Assembly (NCBI RefSeq): GCF_030160395.1
Contig: NZ_BSOG01000002.1
Coordinates: forward strand, 124,001 to 188,000
Source: Chitinimonas prasina
Lineage (GTDB): Bacteria > Pseudomonadota > Gammaproteobacteria > Burkholderiales > Chitinimonadaceae
Reading direction: 5' to 3'
Length of the DNA: 64,000 nucleotides
In this document: positions 8,896 through 18,046 of the stretch, in pieces
How the letters are laid out: each line of letters starts with the position of its first letter
Position numbering within the stretch: the stretch's first letter is position 1
Program-made: the position numbers and the translations under genes
The notes under the pieces: generated by a model
What the model saw: the letters and a program-made list of their open reading frames with translations, nothing else
The model's database searches: none
Told to the model about the DNA's origin: nothing

Positions 8896-9608
8896 GGTGT
8901 GGGCGCGCGCTTGACCAGCACGGCCAAGGCATCGGCTGTCTGGGTGATGGGGTAGTTGCTGGTCAGGCTGTCAAAGAAGCCCAGTTCGGCCGTGTGTTCC
9001 AGCAGGTAGTCGAATTCCGGCTGGCTGATGGCGGCCTGGAGTGTGCCTTGCCTATGCCGTAGGTACTGCAATAGCGCCCGTGTCTTGGTGATGCCGGGGC
9101 GTTCCAGTTCGGCGGGCTGGTAGTGCAGGTCTTCAATGATGTAAAGCCCGCCTGGCTTGAGCAGGGGGAAGAGGGTGGCCAGGCTGATCTGCTGATGGTG
9201 CGAGGCGTGGCTGCCGTCGTCGATGATGACATCGAAACCGTCGCTGCCATGGCGCGCCAGCACCTCGCTCAGCTTGGCGAGATCGCCACGCTGGCCTTGA
9301 TCGCCCCGGATGATCTCGGTGCCGGGCAGTTGCACGGCCGAGAAATCGGCGATGTCCAGGCCATAGAGGGTGGCTTGCGAGAAATAATCGCGCCACATGC
9401 GCAGGCTAGGGCAATCGCTGAACTGGCTCACCCCGCTGCGGGTTTGTACCAGCCCATGCAGCAGGCCGATTTCCAGCAGGTGTATCGGGGTGTGGCGTAA
9501 GGGGGCGAACAGAGCGTCGTAGACGCGGGTGTAGCCATGGGCATCGAGAAAGGCCGTGCCCTTATCAGAATGGTAGTGGTTGGCGAGTTGGGTCAATGGG
9601 CCGTTCAT
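8892..9608 (-). CDS. Class I SAM-dependent methyltransferase, 238 aa
   Basis: The protein resembles the MycE/demethylmacrocin-type sugar O-methyltransferases: HLLEIGLLHG (SAM motif I), LYGLDIAD (motif II), VIIDDGSHASHHQQ (metal and substrate region), then FPLLKPGGLYIIEDLHY. These conserved blocks suggest it is active, with a sugar hydroxyl as the likely but unproven acceptor. The frame extends further upstream, but the ATG at 9608 overlaps the preceding gene's stop by 4 bp and matches the family N terminus (residues TDQLAxxYxSDKG-like: LANHYHSDKGT), which decides the start. It is flanked by a HAD protein and a glycosyltransferase in one translationally coupled operon. Confidence 0.8.
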   Translation of the reverse strand: MNGPLTQLANHYHSDKGTAFLDAHGYTRVYDALFAPLRHTPIHLLEIGLLHGLVQTRSGVSQFSDCPSLRMWRDYFSQATLYGLDIADFSAVQLPGTEIIRGDQGQRGDLAKLSEVLARHGSDGFDVIIDDGSHASHHQQISLATLFPLLKPGGLYIIEDLHYQPAELERPGITKTRALLQYLRHRQGTLQAAISQPEFDYLLEHTAELGFFDSLTSNYPITQTADALAVLVKRAPTP

Positions 9609-11035
9609 GCTTGCAGGCTGGCTATATAGCAGGCGTCGTGCTGGCGCTGGCTTTGATACAGGCCAGCGAGACCCAGGTCGGCATTGATGGCGCGCAGCAG
9701 CGTGGGTATCAGATCGCCAGCCTTGTTTGCCATGGGGTCGGCGAGTTCGGGGTAGTACGGCAGGGCTGCCAGGCCGGCGGCAAAGCCCTGGGCCGCAGTC
9801 TGGGCGTAGACCTCGGGGTATTCCAGCGCATCGACCAGCTGTGCTTGCCACTGACCATCGGGGGTTTGCACCACATCCTGCACTCGGGCATGCGGGGCAA
9901 AATTGAGCTGCTCAAGGGCATTGGAGTAGGGCGGGCCGATTTCGCTGGCACGACTGAGTGCGTGCAGGGTCAGTCTGTCGCTGGCGGGTGGGGCATGTTG
10001 CAGGTACTGATAGTTGTCTACCTGCTGCAGCAGGAATAGGTGGGCTGTTAGTTGCTGTTCTGCCAGAAATTGCTGCCAGGAGGTGCCGGTGCCAGCCAGG
10101 TCCACCAGCAGAGCATGGGGGTGCAGCATGGCTTGGGCATACTGGATATAGCTGGCGCTGGGTTTGAGCAAGCAGGCGCGCGAGCTGAGGAAGTAATGGC
10201 AGCGCCGCTGCGGAAACAAGGCTTGGTGCAGCTTCTGCCATAGCCAGGCGTCGCGGCTGATGAACAGTAGGTCAGTGATACCGTGCTGGCGGCAATGCGC
10301 CTCCAGCGCGAGGCTGGCACTGTAGAGTAGGGGTAGATTGAACTGAGTGGCCAGCATCCACAGGTGCGCCAGGGCCGGTGTGCCGAGCTGGTCTGAATAG
10401 GGGTTGGCCAATCGGGCTTCGCGAAGCCACCTTGCCAGGCTGTCGTGGCCTTGGTCGCTTAGCCATTGCTCGGTCTGGGTCAGGCTGGCACCGGTGTAGT
10501 GCTGGCTGGGAATGCCGGCGGACTGGGGGCTTGCGACATCGCTGTGAGGGTTGTCACCCAGGTGGCTGGTGATGTTGCATTCGGCCAGCAGCGCAGGCCA
10601 GATATGGCCACGGTGCTTGCCATCGTTGCTGACGACGATGCCGACCTTGCGGCGCAGCCCTGCCTGCGTCAACAAGGCCTCAATATTGGGCACGCTAAGG
10701 TACATATCCGACACCAGCAGGTCGCCATCCTGCACCTGTTGCAGATTGGCCCGGATGGGGATGATTTCTTCCTGCTCGAGCTGGAGTTCCCATTGCAGGC
10801 AATGCTGGCGGGTGTGGTCATCCAGCCCCAGTAGCTGCGCTGTCGCGCACCAGATTTCGTCCAGGCCATAGGGCTGGCCTGCCAGGTAGAGTTGGCAATC
10901 GGCCTGGCGCCTGGCATCGGCCAGACCGACCAGGCCGGTGCGGCGCTCCAACTCATGCTGCACCCACTGCGGCAGCACATGACGGCGTGTGATCAGGGTG
11001 TCGAAGATATCGAAGCTGCGCCGCGTGGGTTTCAT
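9605..11035 (-). CDS. HAD-superfamily protein (COG5610-like), 476 aa
   Basis: The N-terminal FDIFDTLITR is HAD motif I (two Asp). Later VSDMYLS (motif II), VVSNDGKHRG (region of the motif III Lys) and HLGDNPHSDV (motif IV acidic residues) complete a phosphatase-like HAD fold by about residue 180. The remaining 300 residues contain a second region (FISRDAWLWQKL, YFLSSRACLLKPS, LLVDLAGTGTSWQQFL) typical of the large HAD proteins often encoded in polysaccharide clusters. It is the first gene of the operon with the methyltransferase and glycosyltransferase (4-bp overlap downstream). The substrate is unknown; a role in surface glycan synthesis is inferred from context. Confidence 0.75.
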   Translation of the reverse strand: MKPTRRSFDIFDTLITRRHVLPQWVQHELERRTGLVGLADARRQADCQLYLAGQPYGLDEIWCATAQLLGLDDHTRQHCLQWELQLEQEEIIPIRANLQQVQDGDLLVSDMYLSVPNIEALLTQAGLRRKVGIVVSNDGKHRGHIWPALLAECNITSHLGDNPHSDVASPQSAGIPSQHYTGASLTQTEQWLSDQGHDSLARWLREARLANPYSDQLGTPALAHLWMLATQFNLPLLYSASLALEAHCRQHGITDLLFISRDAWLWQKLHQALFPQRRCHYFLSSRACLLKPSASYIQYAQAMLHPHALLVDLAGTGTSWQQFLAEQQLTAHLFLLQQVDNYQYLQHAPPASDRLTLHALSRASEIGPPYSNALEQLNFAPHARVQDVVQTPDGQWQAQLVDALEYPEVYAQTAAQGFAAGLAALPYYPELADPMANKAGDLIPTLLRAINADLGLAGLYQSQRQHDACYIASLQA

Positions 11036-11087
11036 GCCAACCGGAAAAATATAGTCTCAGCCCCCATCATAGCCGAGCCTGCCGGTG

Positions 11088-11744
11088 TCAACGCGTCGGC
11101 AGCAGCGTGAGTAGTTCCATCGGGCTGGCGATGCGCAGATCAGCACCCCATTCGTCAGGTTTTTCTTCTGCTGCGATATAGCCGTAATCCGCCAGCACGG
11201 TGGTCATGCCTACAGCACGGCCGGCGGCGATATCGCGCTCGGCATCGCCCACGTACCAGCAGTGTGCACTTGAGACTCCCATGGCTTCGCAGGCATAGCG
11301 CATGGGGCGGGGGTCGGGCTTGGCCACGCCTACCGTGTCGCCCGATACCACCACACAGGGCGGCACGCTAAAGCCCAGGCTGGGTACAAGCCGGTCGGTG
11401 AAGCGCATGGGCTTGTTGGTGACGATGCCCCATTGCAGGCCCAGGCCGTCCAGGGCTTCCAACAGCGGGTTGATGCCATCAAACAATACGGTCTGGTCGC
11501 AGAAGCCGGCTTCGTAGTGGTCCAGAAAGCGCAAACGCAGGGCGTCGAAACCGGGCTCGTAGCGCTTCATGCCAAAACCCAGCTCAACCAGGCCACGGGC
11601 GCCGTGGCTGGCGATGGGGCGTATCCGTTCGTGCGCTACCGGTGGCCGGCCTTCCTCGGCCAGCAAGCGGTTCAGCGCGCCGCCCAGGTCCAGTGCGGTA
11701 TCGGCCAGCGTGCCGTCCAGGTCGAACAGAATGGCAGAGATCAT
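11088..11744 (-). CDS. gph: HAD-IA phosphatase, Gph/MupP type
   Basis: The 218-residue protein has the full HAD phosphatase signature: FDLDGTLADT (nucleophile and acid Asp), IVTNK (motif II Thr), KPDPRPM (motif III Lys) and VGDAERDIAAGRAVGM (motif IV Asp). It is usually annotated as phosphoglycolate phosphatase. An equally good candidate is MupP, the N-acetylmuramate-6-phosphate phosphatase of cell-wall recycling, because in Pseudomonas mupP sits directly after ubiG, exactly as here. Start and upstream ubiG stop overlap by 4 bp. The sequence alone does not separate the two functions; the symbol gph is given in the broad sense. Confidence 0.85.
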   Translation of the reverse strand: MISAILFDLDGTLADTALDLGGALNRLLAEEGRPPVAHERIRPIASHGARGLVELGFGMKRYEPGFDALRLRFLDHYEAGFCDQTVLFDGINPLLEALDGLGLQWGIVTNKPMRFTDRLVPSLGFSVPPCVVVSGDTVGVAKPDPRPMRYACEAMGVSSAHCWYVGDAERDIAAGRAVGMTTVLADYGYIAAEEKPDEWGADLRIASPMELLTLLPTR

Positions 11745-12487
11745 GCTGCGGCTTTCCGGCAGGCCAGCAGGTAGTTGACGCTGGCGTCGTCGTTCAGGTG
11801 GTAGCTCTTGGCTATCAGGTCGTAGCCCATGCCCTTGAGTTCGACCAGGTCGAGGCCGTTGTTGCGGGCCATGCGGGCCAGTTCAGAGGGCTTGAGGAAT
11901 TTGGCGTAATCGTGCGTGCCCCGTGGCAGCAGGCCCAGCACATACTCGGCACCCACAACAGCCTGTAAATAGGCCTTGGGGTTGCGCGCTATGGTAGAGA
12001 AGAACACCCAGCCACCCGGCTTGACCAGGCGGGAGACAGCGGCCACCACGCTGCTGGGTTCGGGCACGTGTTCCAGCATCTCCATGCAGGTCACCACATC
12101 GAAGGCGGTGGGCATGCTCTCCGCCAGTTGCTCTACCGGCAGGCAGCGATAATCGACCTTGATACCGGATTCCAGGCCATGCAGCCGGGCTACCTTGAGC
12201 GATTTCTCGGCCAGGTCCAGCCCGGTGACAGTTGCGCCGCTACGGGCCATGGCTTCTGCCAGGATGCCGCCACCGCAACCCACGTCCAGCACGGTTTTGC
12301 CATCCAACCCGGCGTGGCCGTCGATAAAGCCCAGCCTCAGGGGGTTGATCTCGTGCAGGGGCTTGAATTCGCTCTCCATATCCCACCATTTGTGGGCAAG
12401 GTCGGCAAATTTGGCCAGTTCGGCATCGTCGGCGTTGCGTACGGTGTCGTTGGCCGGCTGGCCTGGGTTGTGTGTGGATTCCGTCAT
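11741..12487 (-). CDS. ubiG: Ubiquinone biosynthesis O-methyltransferase UbiG
   Basis: UbiG performs both O-methylations of ubiquinone synthesis. The 248-residue protein shows the family's FADLAHKWWD and LHEINPLRLGFID at the N terminus, SAM motif I VLDVGCGGGILAEAMA, the post-motif VTGLDLAEKSL, and TCMEMLEHVP. The C-terminal HDYAKFLKPSEL and YDLIAKSYHL are also UbiG-specific. It overlaps the downstream phosphatase gene by 4 bp and follows mtaD by 33 bp, so mtaD-ubiG-gph is probably one operon. This three-gene order is also known in Pseudomonas. No odd features. Confidence 0.94.
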   Translation of the reverse strand: MTESTHNPGQPANDTVRNADDAELAKFADLAHKWWDMESEFKPLHEINPLRLGFIDGHAGLDGKTVLDVGCGGGILAEAMARSGATVTGLDLAEKSLKVARLHGLESGIKVDYRCLPVEQLAESMPTAFDVVTCMEMLEHVPEPSSVVAAVSRLVKPGGWVFFSTIARNPKAYLQAVVGAEYVLGLLPRGTHDYAKFLKPSELARMARNNGLDLVELKGMGYDLIAKSYHLNDDASVNYLLACRKAAA

Positions 12488-12520
12488 ATGTGGTGTCCTG
12501 GCGTGATGGGCGGGCGGCGT

Positions 12521-13828
12521 TCAGGCGCTGATGCGTGCTTGCCAGTAATGGGCACGGGCAAGCAACTGGCCGGGGTTGAGCGTGCTCAGTTCGCCTTCTT
12601 GGAGCAAGGCACGGCCGGCAACCCAGACGTGGGATACCTGCTCGCGGCCTGCCGCGTAGACGATTTGCGAAATGGGATCGTACAGCGGCTGTGAGCCGAT
12701 ATCGGCCAGGTTGATGGCAATGATGTCGGCCTGCTTGCCGGCAACCAGGCTGCCTATCTGCTCGGCCATGCCCAGCGCACGGGCGCCGGCCAGCGTGGCC
12801 ATTTCCAGTGCGGCGGCGGCATGCAATGCCGTGGGGTTGGCTGATTGTGCCTTGGCGATCAGGGCGGCCAGGCGCAGGTCGCCCAGCATGTCCAGCTTGT
12901 TGTTGCTGGCGGCGCCATCCGTGCCCAGGCCTACGTTGACACCGGCTGCCTGCAAGGCATGGATGCGGGCAAAGCCGGATGCCAGCTTGAGGTTGCTGGC
13001 CGGGTTGTGTGCCACATGCACGCCATGGCGGGCCAGCAGCTCGATTTCTGCATCGTTGGCGTGGACCACGTGGGCGGCTACCAGGCCGGGGCCGAGCACG
13101 CCCAGGGCGCGTAGCCGCTCCAGTGGGCGCACGCCATACTGGGTGATGCTACCGGCGATCTCGTCTTCGGTTTCATGGATATGGCAATGGATGCCCATCT
13201 CCAATTGCTCGGCCAGGGTGACAACCTTGCTGAAGGTCTCGTCCGATACCGTATAGGGGGCGTGGGGCGCCAGGCTGAAGCCCACCAGCGGTTCGCCACG
13301 GAAGGCCTCGCGCGCGGCTATGGCCTTGCTGATGTAGTCGTCTGCGTTTTGTCCGTAGCCGGTAGGAAACTCCAGGATGGAGCAGCCGACGACGGTGCGC
13401 ATGCCGGCGGTAATCGCGGCACGGGCCACGGCCTCGTGGTGGAAATACATGTCGTTGACGGTGGTGGTGCCGCCACGCAGCATTTCTGCCATGGCGTGGA
13501 GGGTACCGTCATAGACGAAGGCATCGGATACGTGCTTGCCCTCGGCCGGCCAGATATGGTTGTTGAGCCAGTCCATCAGGGCCAGGTCGTCTGCCAAGCC
13601 GCGCAGCAGGCTCATGGCCGAGTGTGCGTGCAGATTGACCAGGCCGGGCAGCAGGGCGTGATCGGCAAGCTCGATATGGTGGGCCTGCGGGTAGCGTTCG
13701 CGGGCTTGCTCGCTGGGCAGCAGGGCAGCGATGCGCTCGGCGTCGATGACCAGGGCGTGCTGTTGCAGCACCAGGCCTTGCGGCTCGACGGGGATAAGCC
13801 AGCGTGGGTGTAATACGGTGAGTGTCAT
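12521..13828 (-). CDS. mtaD: 5-methylthioadenosine/S-adenosylhomocysteine deaminase
   Basis: An amidohydrolase of the TRZ/ATZ group, 435 aa, expected to deaminate S-adenosylhomocysteine and/or methylthioadenosine. Metal ligands are visible: GLVNLHAHSAMSLLRG (HxH), HCHIHETEDE (His), AAHVVHANDAEI (His) and GTDGAASNNKLDML (Asp). The protein ends with the usual small beta domain (GKQADIIAINL, VWVAGRALLQEGE). Being first in an operon with ubiG and a phosphatase fits removal of the SAH produced by UbiG. Specificity among SAH, MTA and related nucleosides cannot be set from sequence. Confidence 0.88.
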   Translation of the reverse strand: MTLTVLHPRWLIPVEPQGLVLQQHALVIDAERIAALLPSEQARERYPQAHHIELADHALLPGLVNLHAHSAMSLLRGLADDLALMDWLNNHIWPAEGKHVSDAFVYDGTLHAMAEMLRGGTTTVNDMYFHHEAVARAAITAGMRTVVGCSILEFPTGYGQNADDYISKAIAAREAFRGEPLVGFSLAPHAPYTVSDETFSKVVTLAEQLEMGIHCHIHETEDEIAGSITQYGVRPLERLRALGVLGPGLVAAHVVHANDAEIELLARHGVHVAHNPASNLKLASGFARIHALQAAGVNVGLGTDGAASNNKLDMLGDLRLAALIAKAQSANPTALHAAAALEMATLAGARALGMAEQIGSLVAGKQADIIAINLADIGSQPLYDPISQIVYAAGREQVSHVWVAGRALLQEGELSTLNPGQLLARAHYWQARISA

Positions 13829-13883
13829 AGGCTTGGATAGTCTGATCTAGCCCGCCATCTTAACCTGCCTGCGCAACCAGGGC

Positions 13884-15761
13884 TTATTTGTTGCGGCGCG
13901 CCAGGAAGCGGGCTGGGTCCAGGGCCTGTACCAGCTCGCGCTCCAGTGGCAAGGGCTCGCCACAGATCTGTGATGCCAGCAGCTCGGCACAGAGCTGCGA
14001 CCAGACCAGGCCACGGGCACCCAGGCCGGTAAAGGCGTACAGCCCAAGGCGGCGCGGGGCCAGGTGCAGGCTGCCGGCATGCTTGGGCTGGAAGCCCTCT
14101 GCCGCGACCAGCGGGCCGACCAGGGGCAGGCGATCAGGGGTGCCGGGGCGATGGCAGCGCCGGCCACCCAGCAGGCTGGCATCCAGTCCTTGGGCAGCAT
14201 CGGGCAGCATGGCCGCGAGCAGGGCCAGGTTGTCGCCGGCTGCGCTGGCGCCGGCTGGGCTGGAACCTATGCAGGCTAGGCCGCCATGGGCGGGCGTGAG
14301 ATAGCCGCCACGGCAAACCACGGTATGGAGTGCCGGCACTTGCGCCTGCGGCAGGTGGCTGACCAGACGTTCATCCTGGCCGACCTCCAGCTCTGGGGCG
14401 AAGCGGGCGGCGTCCGCTGCATTGGCCAAAACGACCACTGGCGCGCTCGCCAGCAATTGTCCGTCGGCATCCCATGCCTGCCACCCGTACGGCCCTGGCT
14501 GCAACTGGGCCACTGTCTTACCAAAGTGGGCATCCAGTTGATCGCCCGCTGCAGCCAGCAGGGCCTGCACCAGGCTGGGCGGGTTGATCCAGCCGGCCTG
14601 TGGGAACCACAAGCCACCTGCTGTCAGCTCATGCCCGGCCAGCGCACTGGATGCTTGCCGGGTAACGGCCTGGGCATATTCTGGTGGCAAGCCCAGCCTA
14701 TCGGGTAATTGCTCGAAGCGTTCGGCCTCGGTGGTATCGCGTGCCAGTTGCAGTGCACCGCAGGGGGCCCAGATAACATTGGGTAGTTTGCGCAGGCCCC
14801 TTAGGCCATAGAGAAAGGCCGCCCGGACCAGGCGAGCCTGCAGATTGTCATCGCCTGAAAGAACAGGGCGATAGGCGCCCGCATGGTTGCCTGATGCCCG
14901 CTGGGCCGGCGCCTGGGCTTGATCCAGCAGGGTAATGCGCCAGCCACGCGCTGCTAGCCGCGCGGCGATGGCGCTGCCCGCCACGCCAGCACCGATCACG
15001 ATGGCGTGCTGTGTAGTGGGGGCTGCGTGCCGATGGCGCTTTCCGCGAAACTGGCCTGTCAGCATCTGCCGTTTGCTGCCAAAGCCCGGTTGGCGGGCCA
15101 CATTGAAGCCGGCAGCCTCCAGGCCGCGACGGACAGCGCCCGCCACGGTGTAGGTGGCCAGCGTAGCGCCATTGGCCGCCAGGCGGGTGAATTGCTGGTA
15201 GAGCGCCGCCTGCCATAGTTCCGGGTTCTTGCTGGGTGCAAAACCATCCAGGAAAAAGGCGTCGATCTGGGCGGATAGTCTGGGTAGCCATTCAAGTGCA
15301 TCACCCAGCAGCAGGGTCAACACCACGCCGTCGGCCAGTTCCAGCCTGTGTAGGCCGGGCACCAGGGTGGGCCATTGCTCGATCAGCGCTTGCCCCAGTG
15401 CGTGCAGATCGGCATCGTCGGTAAACAGATGCTGGTACAGGCTGGCGAGATCGGCCGCGCTGAAGGGGTGTAGCTCGCAGGAGATGAAGTGCAGCCGGGT
15501 GCCGCGTGCCGGGTCGGCACGCCAGGCCTGCCAGGTGGCCAGAAAGCTCAAGCCCAGGCCGAAGCCGGTTTCGCATATGGCAAAGTGCTGAGTTCCCTGC
15601 CAGCGCTGCGGCAGCTGATTGCCGGCCAGGAACACATTGCGTGCTTGCGCCAGGCCGCCATCCTGGGTGTGGTAGATATCGTCGAACGCAGCGGAATAGG
15701 GGATGCCTTGCTCGGTGAGATGCAGGGTGGCAGGCGTAAGGTGCAGCGGGGCGGGGGGCAT
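13884..15761 (-). CDS. mnmC: Bifunctional tRNA wobble-uridine enzyme MnmC
   Basis: MnmC completes 5-methylaminomethyl-2-thiouridine at tRNA position 34: the C-terminal FAD oxidoreductase (MnmC1) removes carboxymethyl and the N-terminal methyltransferase (MnmC2) adds methyl. Seen here: the methyltransferase block AICETGFGLGLSFLATWQAW and FLDGFAPSKNPELW, then the FAD-binding start AIVIGAGVAGSAIAARLA, and near the C terminus LYAFTGLGARGL. I use the ATG at 15761 (625 aa) because its N terminus lines up with the E. coli protein; an upstream in-frame ATG at 15809 adds 16 residues and neither has a strong ribosome-binding site. It is divergent from the radical SAM gene. Confidence 0.9.
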   Translation of the reverse strand: MPPAPLHLTPATLHLTEQGIPYSAAFDDIYHTQDGGLAQARNVFLAGNQLPQRWQGTQHFAICETGFGLGLSFLATWQAWRADPARGTRLHFISCELHPFSAADLASLYQHLFTDDADLHALGQALIEQWPTLVPGLHRLELADGVVLTLLLGDALEWLPRLSAQIDAFFLDGFAPSKNPELWQAALYQQFTRLAANGATLATYTVAGAVRRGLEAAGFNVARQPGFGSKRQMLTGQFRGKRHRHAAPTTQHAIVIGAGVAGSAIAARLAARGWRITLLDQAQAPAQRASGNHAGAYRPVLSGDDNLQARLVRAAFLYGLRGLRKLPNVIWAPCGALQLARDTTEAERFEQLPDRLGLPPEYAQAVTRQASSALAGHELTAGGLWFPQAGWINPPSLVQALLAAAGDQLDAHFGKTVAQLQPGPYGWQAWDADGQLLASAPVVVLANAADAARFAPELEVGQDERLVSHLPQAQVPALHTVVCRGGYLTPAHGGLACIGSSPAGASAAGDNLALLAAMLPDAAQGLDASLLGGRRCHRPGTPDRLPLVGPLVAAEGFQPKHAGSLHLAPRRLGLYAFTGLGARGLVWSQLCAELLASQICGEPLPLERELVQALDPARFLARRNK

Positions 15762-16035
15762 GCGAAGAATGAGGCGGGAGAGCGCGGGGTGCCGAAAGGG
15801 CATATTCAATCATGGCTGGGGCGCTTTTGCAGCGATTTGGGGCCGGTGCGAGGTAAGACGCTTGGCGTGAGCGCCTTGCACCATCGCCACCTGGACGCGC
15901 TGATCAGGCAAAATGACGGGTGGGCAGCCCGGTCTGGGGCGGCAGTTCTGTTAGGTAGTCGGTGATGAAGATGCAGCAAGTGTGGCGTTTTGAGGGCAGC
16001 AGGGCGGCCAGTATGTGGGCTTTGGGGGGCGCGGC

Positions 16036-17964
16036 ATGAGCGCCGTGATGCAATCCCCGCGCGTGCTGTCGCTTATTCCGCCTATGACGCAGCTGAATAC
16101 GCCATATCCGTCTACGGCCTACCTGACCGGTTTCCTGCGCTCGCAGGGGGTGGATGCAGTACAGCAGGATCTGGCCTTGGCCCTGGTGCTGCGCCTGTTT
16201 TCTGCCGATGGCCTGGCGCGGGTGCGTGAGCATATTGCAACGCTGTCGCCGTCGGCGCGCACTCCCCTGGTCGAGGGCTTTGATACCCACTTCGACTTGT
16301 ACCAGGGTACGGTAGGCCCGGTTATCGCCTTCCTGCAGGGGCGGGACTCCACCGTCGCCCATCGCATATGCAGCCGGCGCTTTCTGCCGGAAGGGCCGCG
16401 ATTCGACGCGCTGGATGTCTATGTAGACCCGGATGACCCTGAGGGTGGTGACCCACTGGCCTGGGCTTTTGGTGCTCTGGGCATGCAGGATCGTGCCCGC
16501 CACCTGGCTACGCTCTATCTGAATGACCTGGCCGATGTGCTGCGCGACGCAGTGGATGAGCGCTTCGAGTTTGTCCGATATGCCGAATCGCTGGCGCAGG
16601 CGCAGCCCACCTTCGAGCCCCTGGCCCAGGCGCTGGCTGCGCCGCATAACCTGGTCGATGACCTGCTGGCCGAATTGACGCTGGCCGCCATCGAGCGCGA
16701 GGCGCCGCAGGTGGTATTGCTGTCGGTGCCGTTTCCTGGCGCCGTGTATGCGGCTTTCCGTATTGCCCAGACCATCAAGTCCCGCCATCCGCAGATCGTC
16801 ACCTTGCTGGGTGGTGGCTTCGTCAACACCGAGCTGCGCGAGCTGACCGAGGCGCGGGTGTTTGACTACTTTGATTATGTGATGCTGGATGCAGGCGAGC
16901 GGCCTCTGCTGGCCTTGCTGGAGCACCTTAAGGGCAAGCGCTCGCAGCAACGCTTGGTGCGCACCTATGTGCGCGACGGTGAATCGGGCAAGGTGCGCTA
17001 TATCAACTTCATGGAAGCGGATGTCCCGTTCGAGCAGATAGGCACGCCGACCTGGGATGGCCTACCACTGGATCACTATCTCTCCCTGCTCGACATGCTT
17101 AATCCCATGCACCGGCTTTGGTCGGACGGGCGTTGGAACAAGCTGACGGTAGCCCATGGCTGCTACTGGAAGAAGTGCAGTTTCTGTGACGTGAGCCTGG
17201 ATTACATCTCGCGCTACGAGACGGCCTCCGCTGCCACACTGGTAGACAGGATAGAGGCCATCATTGCCGAGACAGGCCAAACGGGCTTTCATTTCGTTGA
17301 TGAGGCAGCCCCCCCAAAGATGCTGCGTGCCCTGGCGGAAGAGCTGCTGCGACGTAATGTTGCCATCTCCTGGTGGGGCAATATCCGGTTCGAGAAGTCA
17401 TTTACGCCGGATCTGTGCCAGCTGCTGGCCGATAGTGGCTGTATCGCTATTTCAGGCGGCCTGGAAGTCGCGTCGGATCGTTTGCTCAAGCTGATGAAGA
17501 AAGGGGTGTCGGTAGACCAGGTAGCGCGGGTTACCCATGGCTTTACCGAGGCGGGCATCCTGGTACATGCCTATCTGATGTATGGTTTTCCTACCCAGAC
17601 AGTGCACGATACTGTCGATGCCCTGGAGTATGTACGGCAGCTGTTTGCGGCCGGTTGCATCCAGTCCGGCTTCTTCCATCGCTTTGTCTGCACCGTGCAT
17701 TCGCCGGTAGGCAAGAACCCGGAAGAGTACGGGGTGACGCTGCTGCCTTTGCCCGAGATCAGCTTTGCCAAGAACGACGTGGGCTTCCACGACCCTTCCG
17801 GAGTGGACCATAACAGCCTGGGCGAGGCCTTGAACAAGGCCCTGTATAACTATATGCACGGCATAGGGCTGGAAGACGATGTGCGGCGCTGGTTTACCGG
17901 CAGGGTGCCGCGCACCAGCGTGCCACGCGATTTCGTTGCCTTGGCGCTGGCTGCAGGCCGTTAA
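16036..17964 (+). CDS. B12-binding-type radical SAM protein, 642 aa
   Basis: The layout is that of B12-dependent radical SAM enzymes: an N-terminal region starting VLSLIPPMTQLNTPYPS, a Rossmann-like cobalamin-binding segment (VVLLSVPFPGAVYAAFRIA, LLGGGFVNTEL), then the radical SAM core. The cluster motif is C376-x4-C381-x2-C384 (GCYWKKCSFCD), one residue longer than canonical CX3CX2C but known in some COG1032 proteins. ISGGLEVASDRLLKLMKKG is the usual SAM-contact region. There is no DxHxxG cobalamin-ligand motif visible, so B12 may bind base-off without a His or may be absent. The ATG at 16036 follows a GGGGGG stretch. No RiPP precursor or pathway neighbour is seen; substrate unknown. Confidence 0.75.
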   Translation: MSAVMQSPRVLSLIPPMTQLNTPYPSTAYLTGFLRSQGVDAVQQDLALALVLRLFSADGLARVREHIATLSPSARTPLVEGFDTHFDLYQGTVGPVIAFLQGRDSTVAHRICSRRFLPEGPRFDALDVYVDPDDPEGGDPLAWAFGALGMQDRARHLATLYLNDLADVLRDAVDERFEFVRYAESLAQAQPTFEPLAQALAAPHNLVDDLLAELTLAAIEREAPQVVLLSVPFPGAVYAAFRIAQTIKSRHPQIVTLLGGGFVNTELRELTEARVFDYFDYVMLDAGERPLLALLEHLKGKRSQQRLVRTYVRDGESGKVRYINFMEADVPFEQIGTPTWDGLPLDHYLSLLDMLNPMHRLWSDGRWNKLTVAHGCYWKKCSFCDVSLDYISRYETASAATLVDRIEAIIAETGQTGFHFVDEAAPPKMLRALAEELLRRNVAISWWGNIRFEKSFTPDLCQLLADSGCIAISGGLEVASDRLLKLMKKGVSVDQVARVTHGFTEAGILVHAYLMYGFPTQTVHDTVDALEYVRQLFAAGCIQSGFFHRFVCTVHSPVGKNPEEYGVTLLPLPEISFAKNDVGFHDPSGVDHNSLGEALNKALYNYMHGIGLEDDVRRWFTGRVPRTSVPRDFVALALAAGR

Positions 17965-18046
17965 ATAGGCGTACTGGCCTGTTGTCAGCAAAATGCTAGC
18001 AAGCGGCGCTAACCCAAGGCGCTGGCCTTATGGTTAAATCCTTCCC

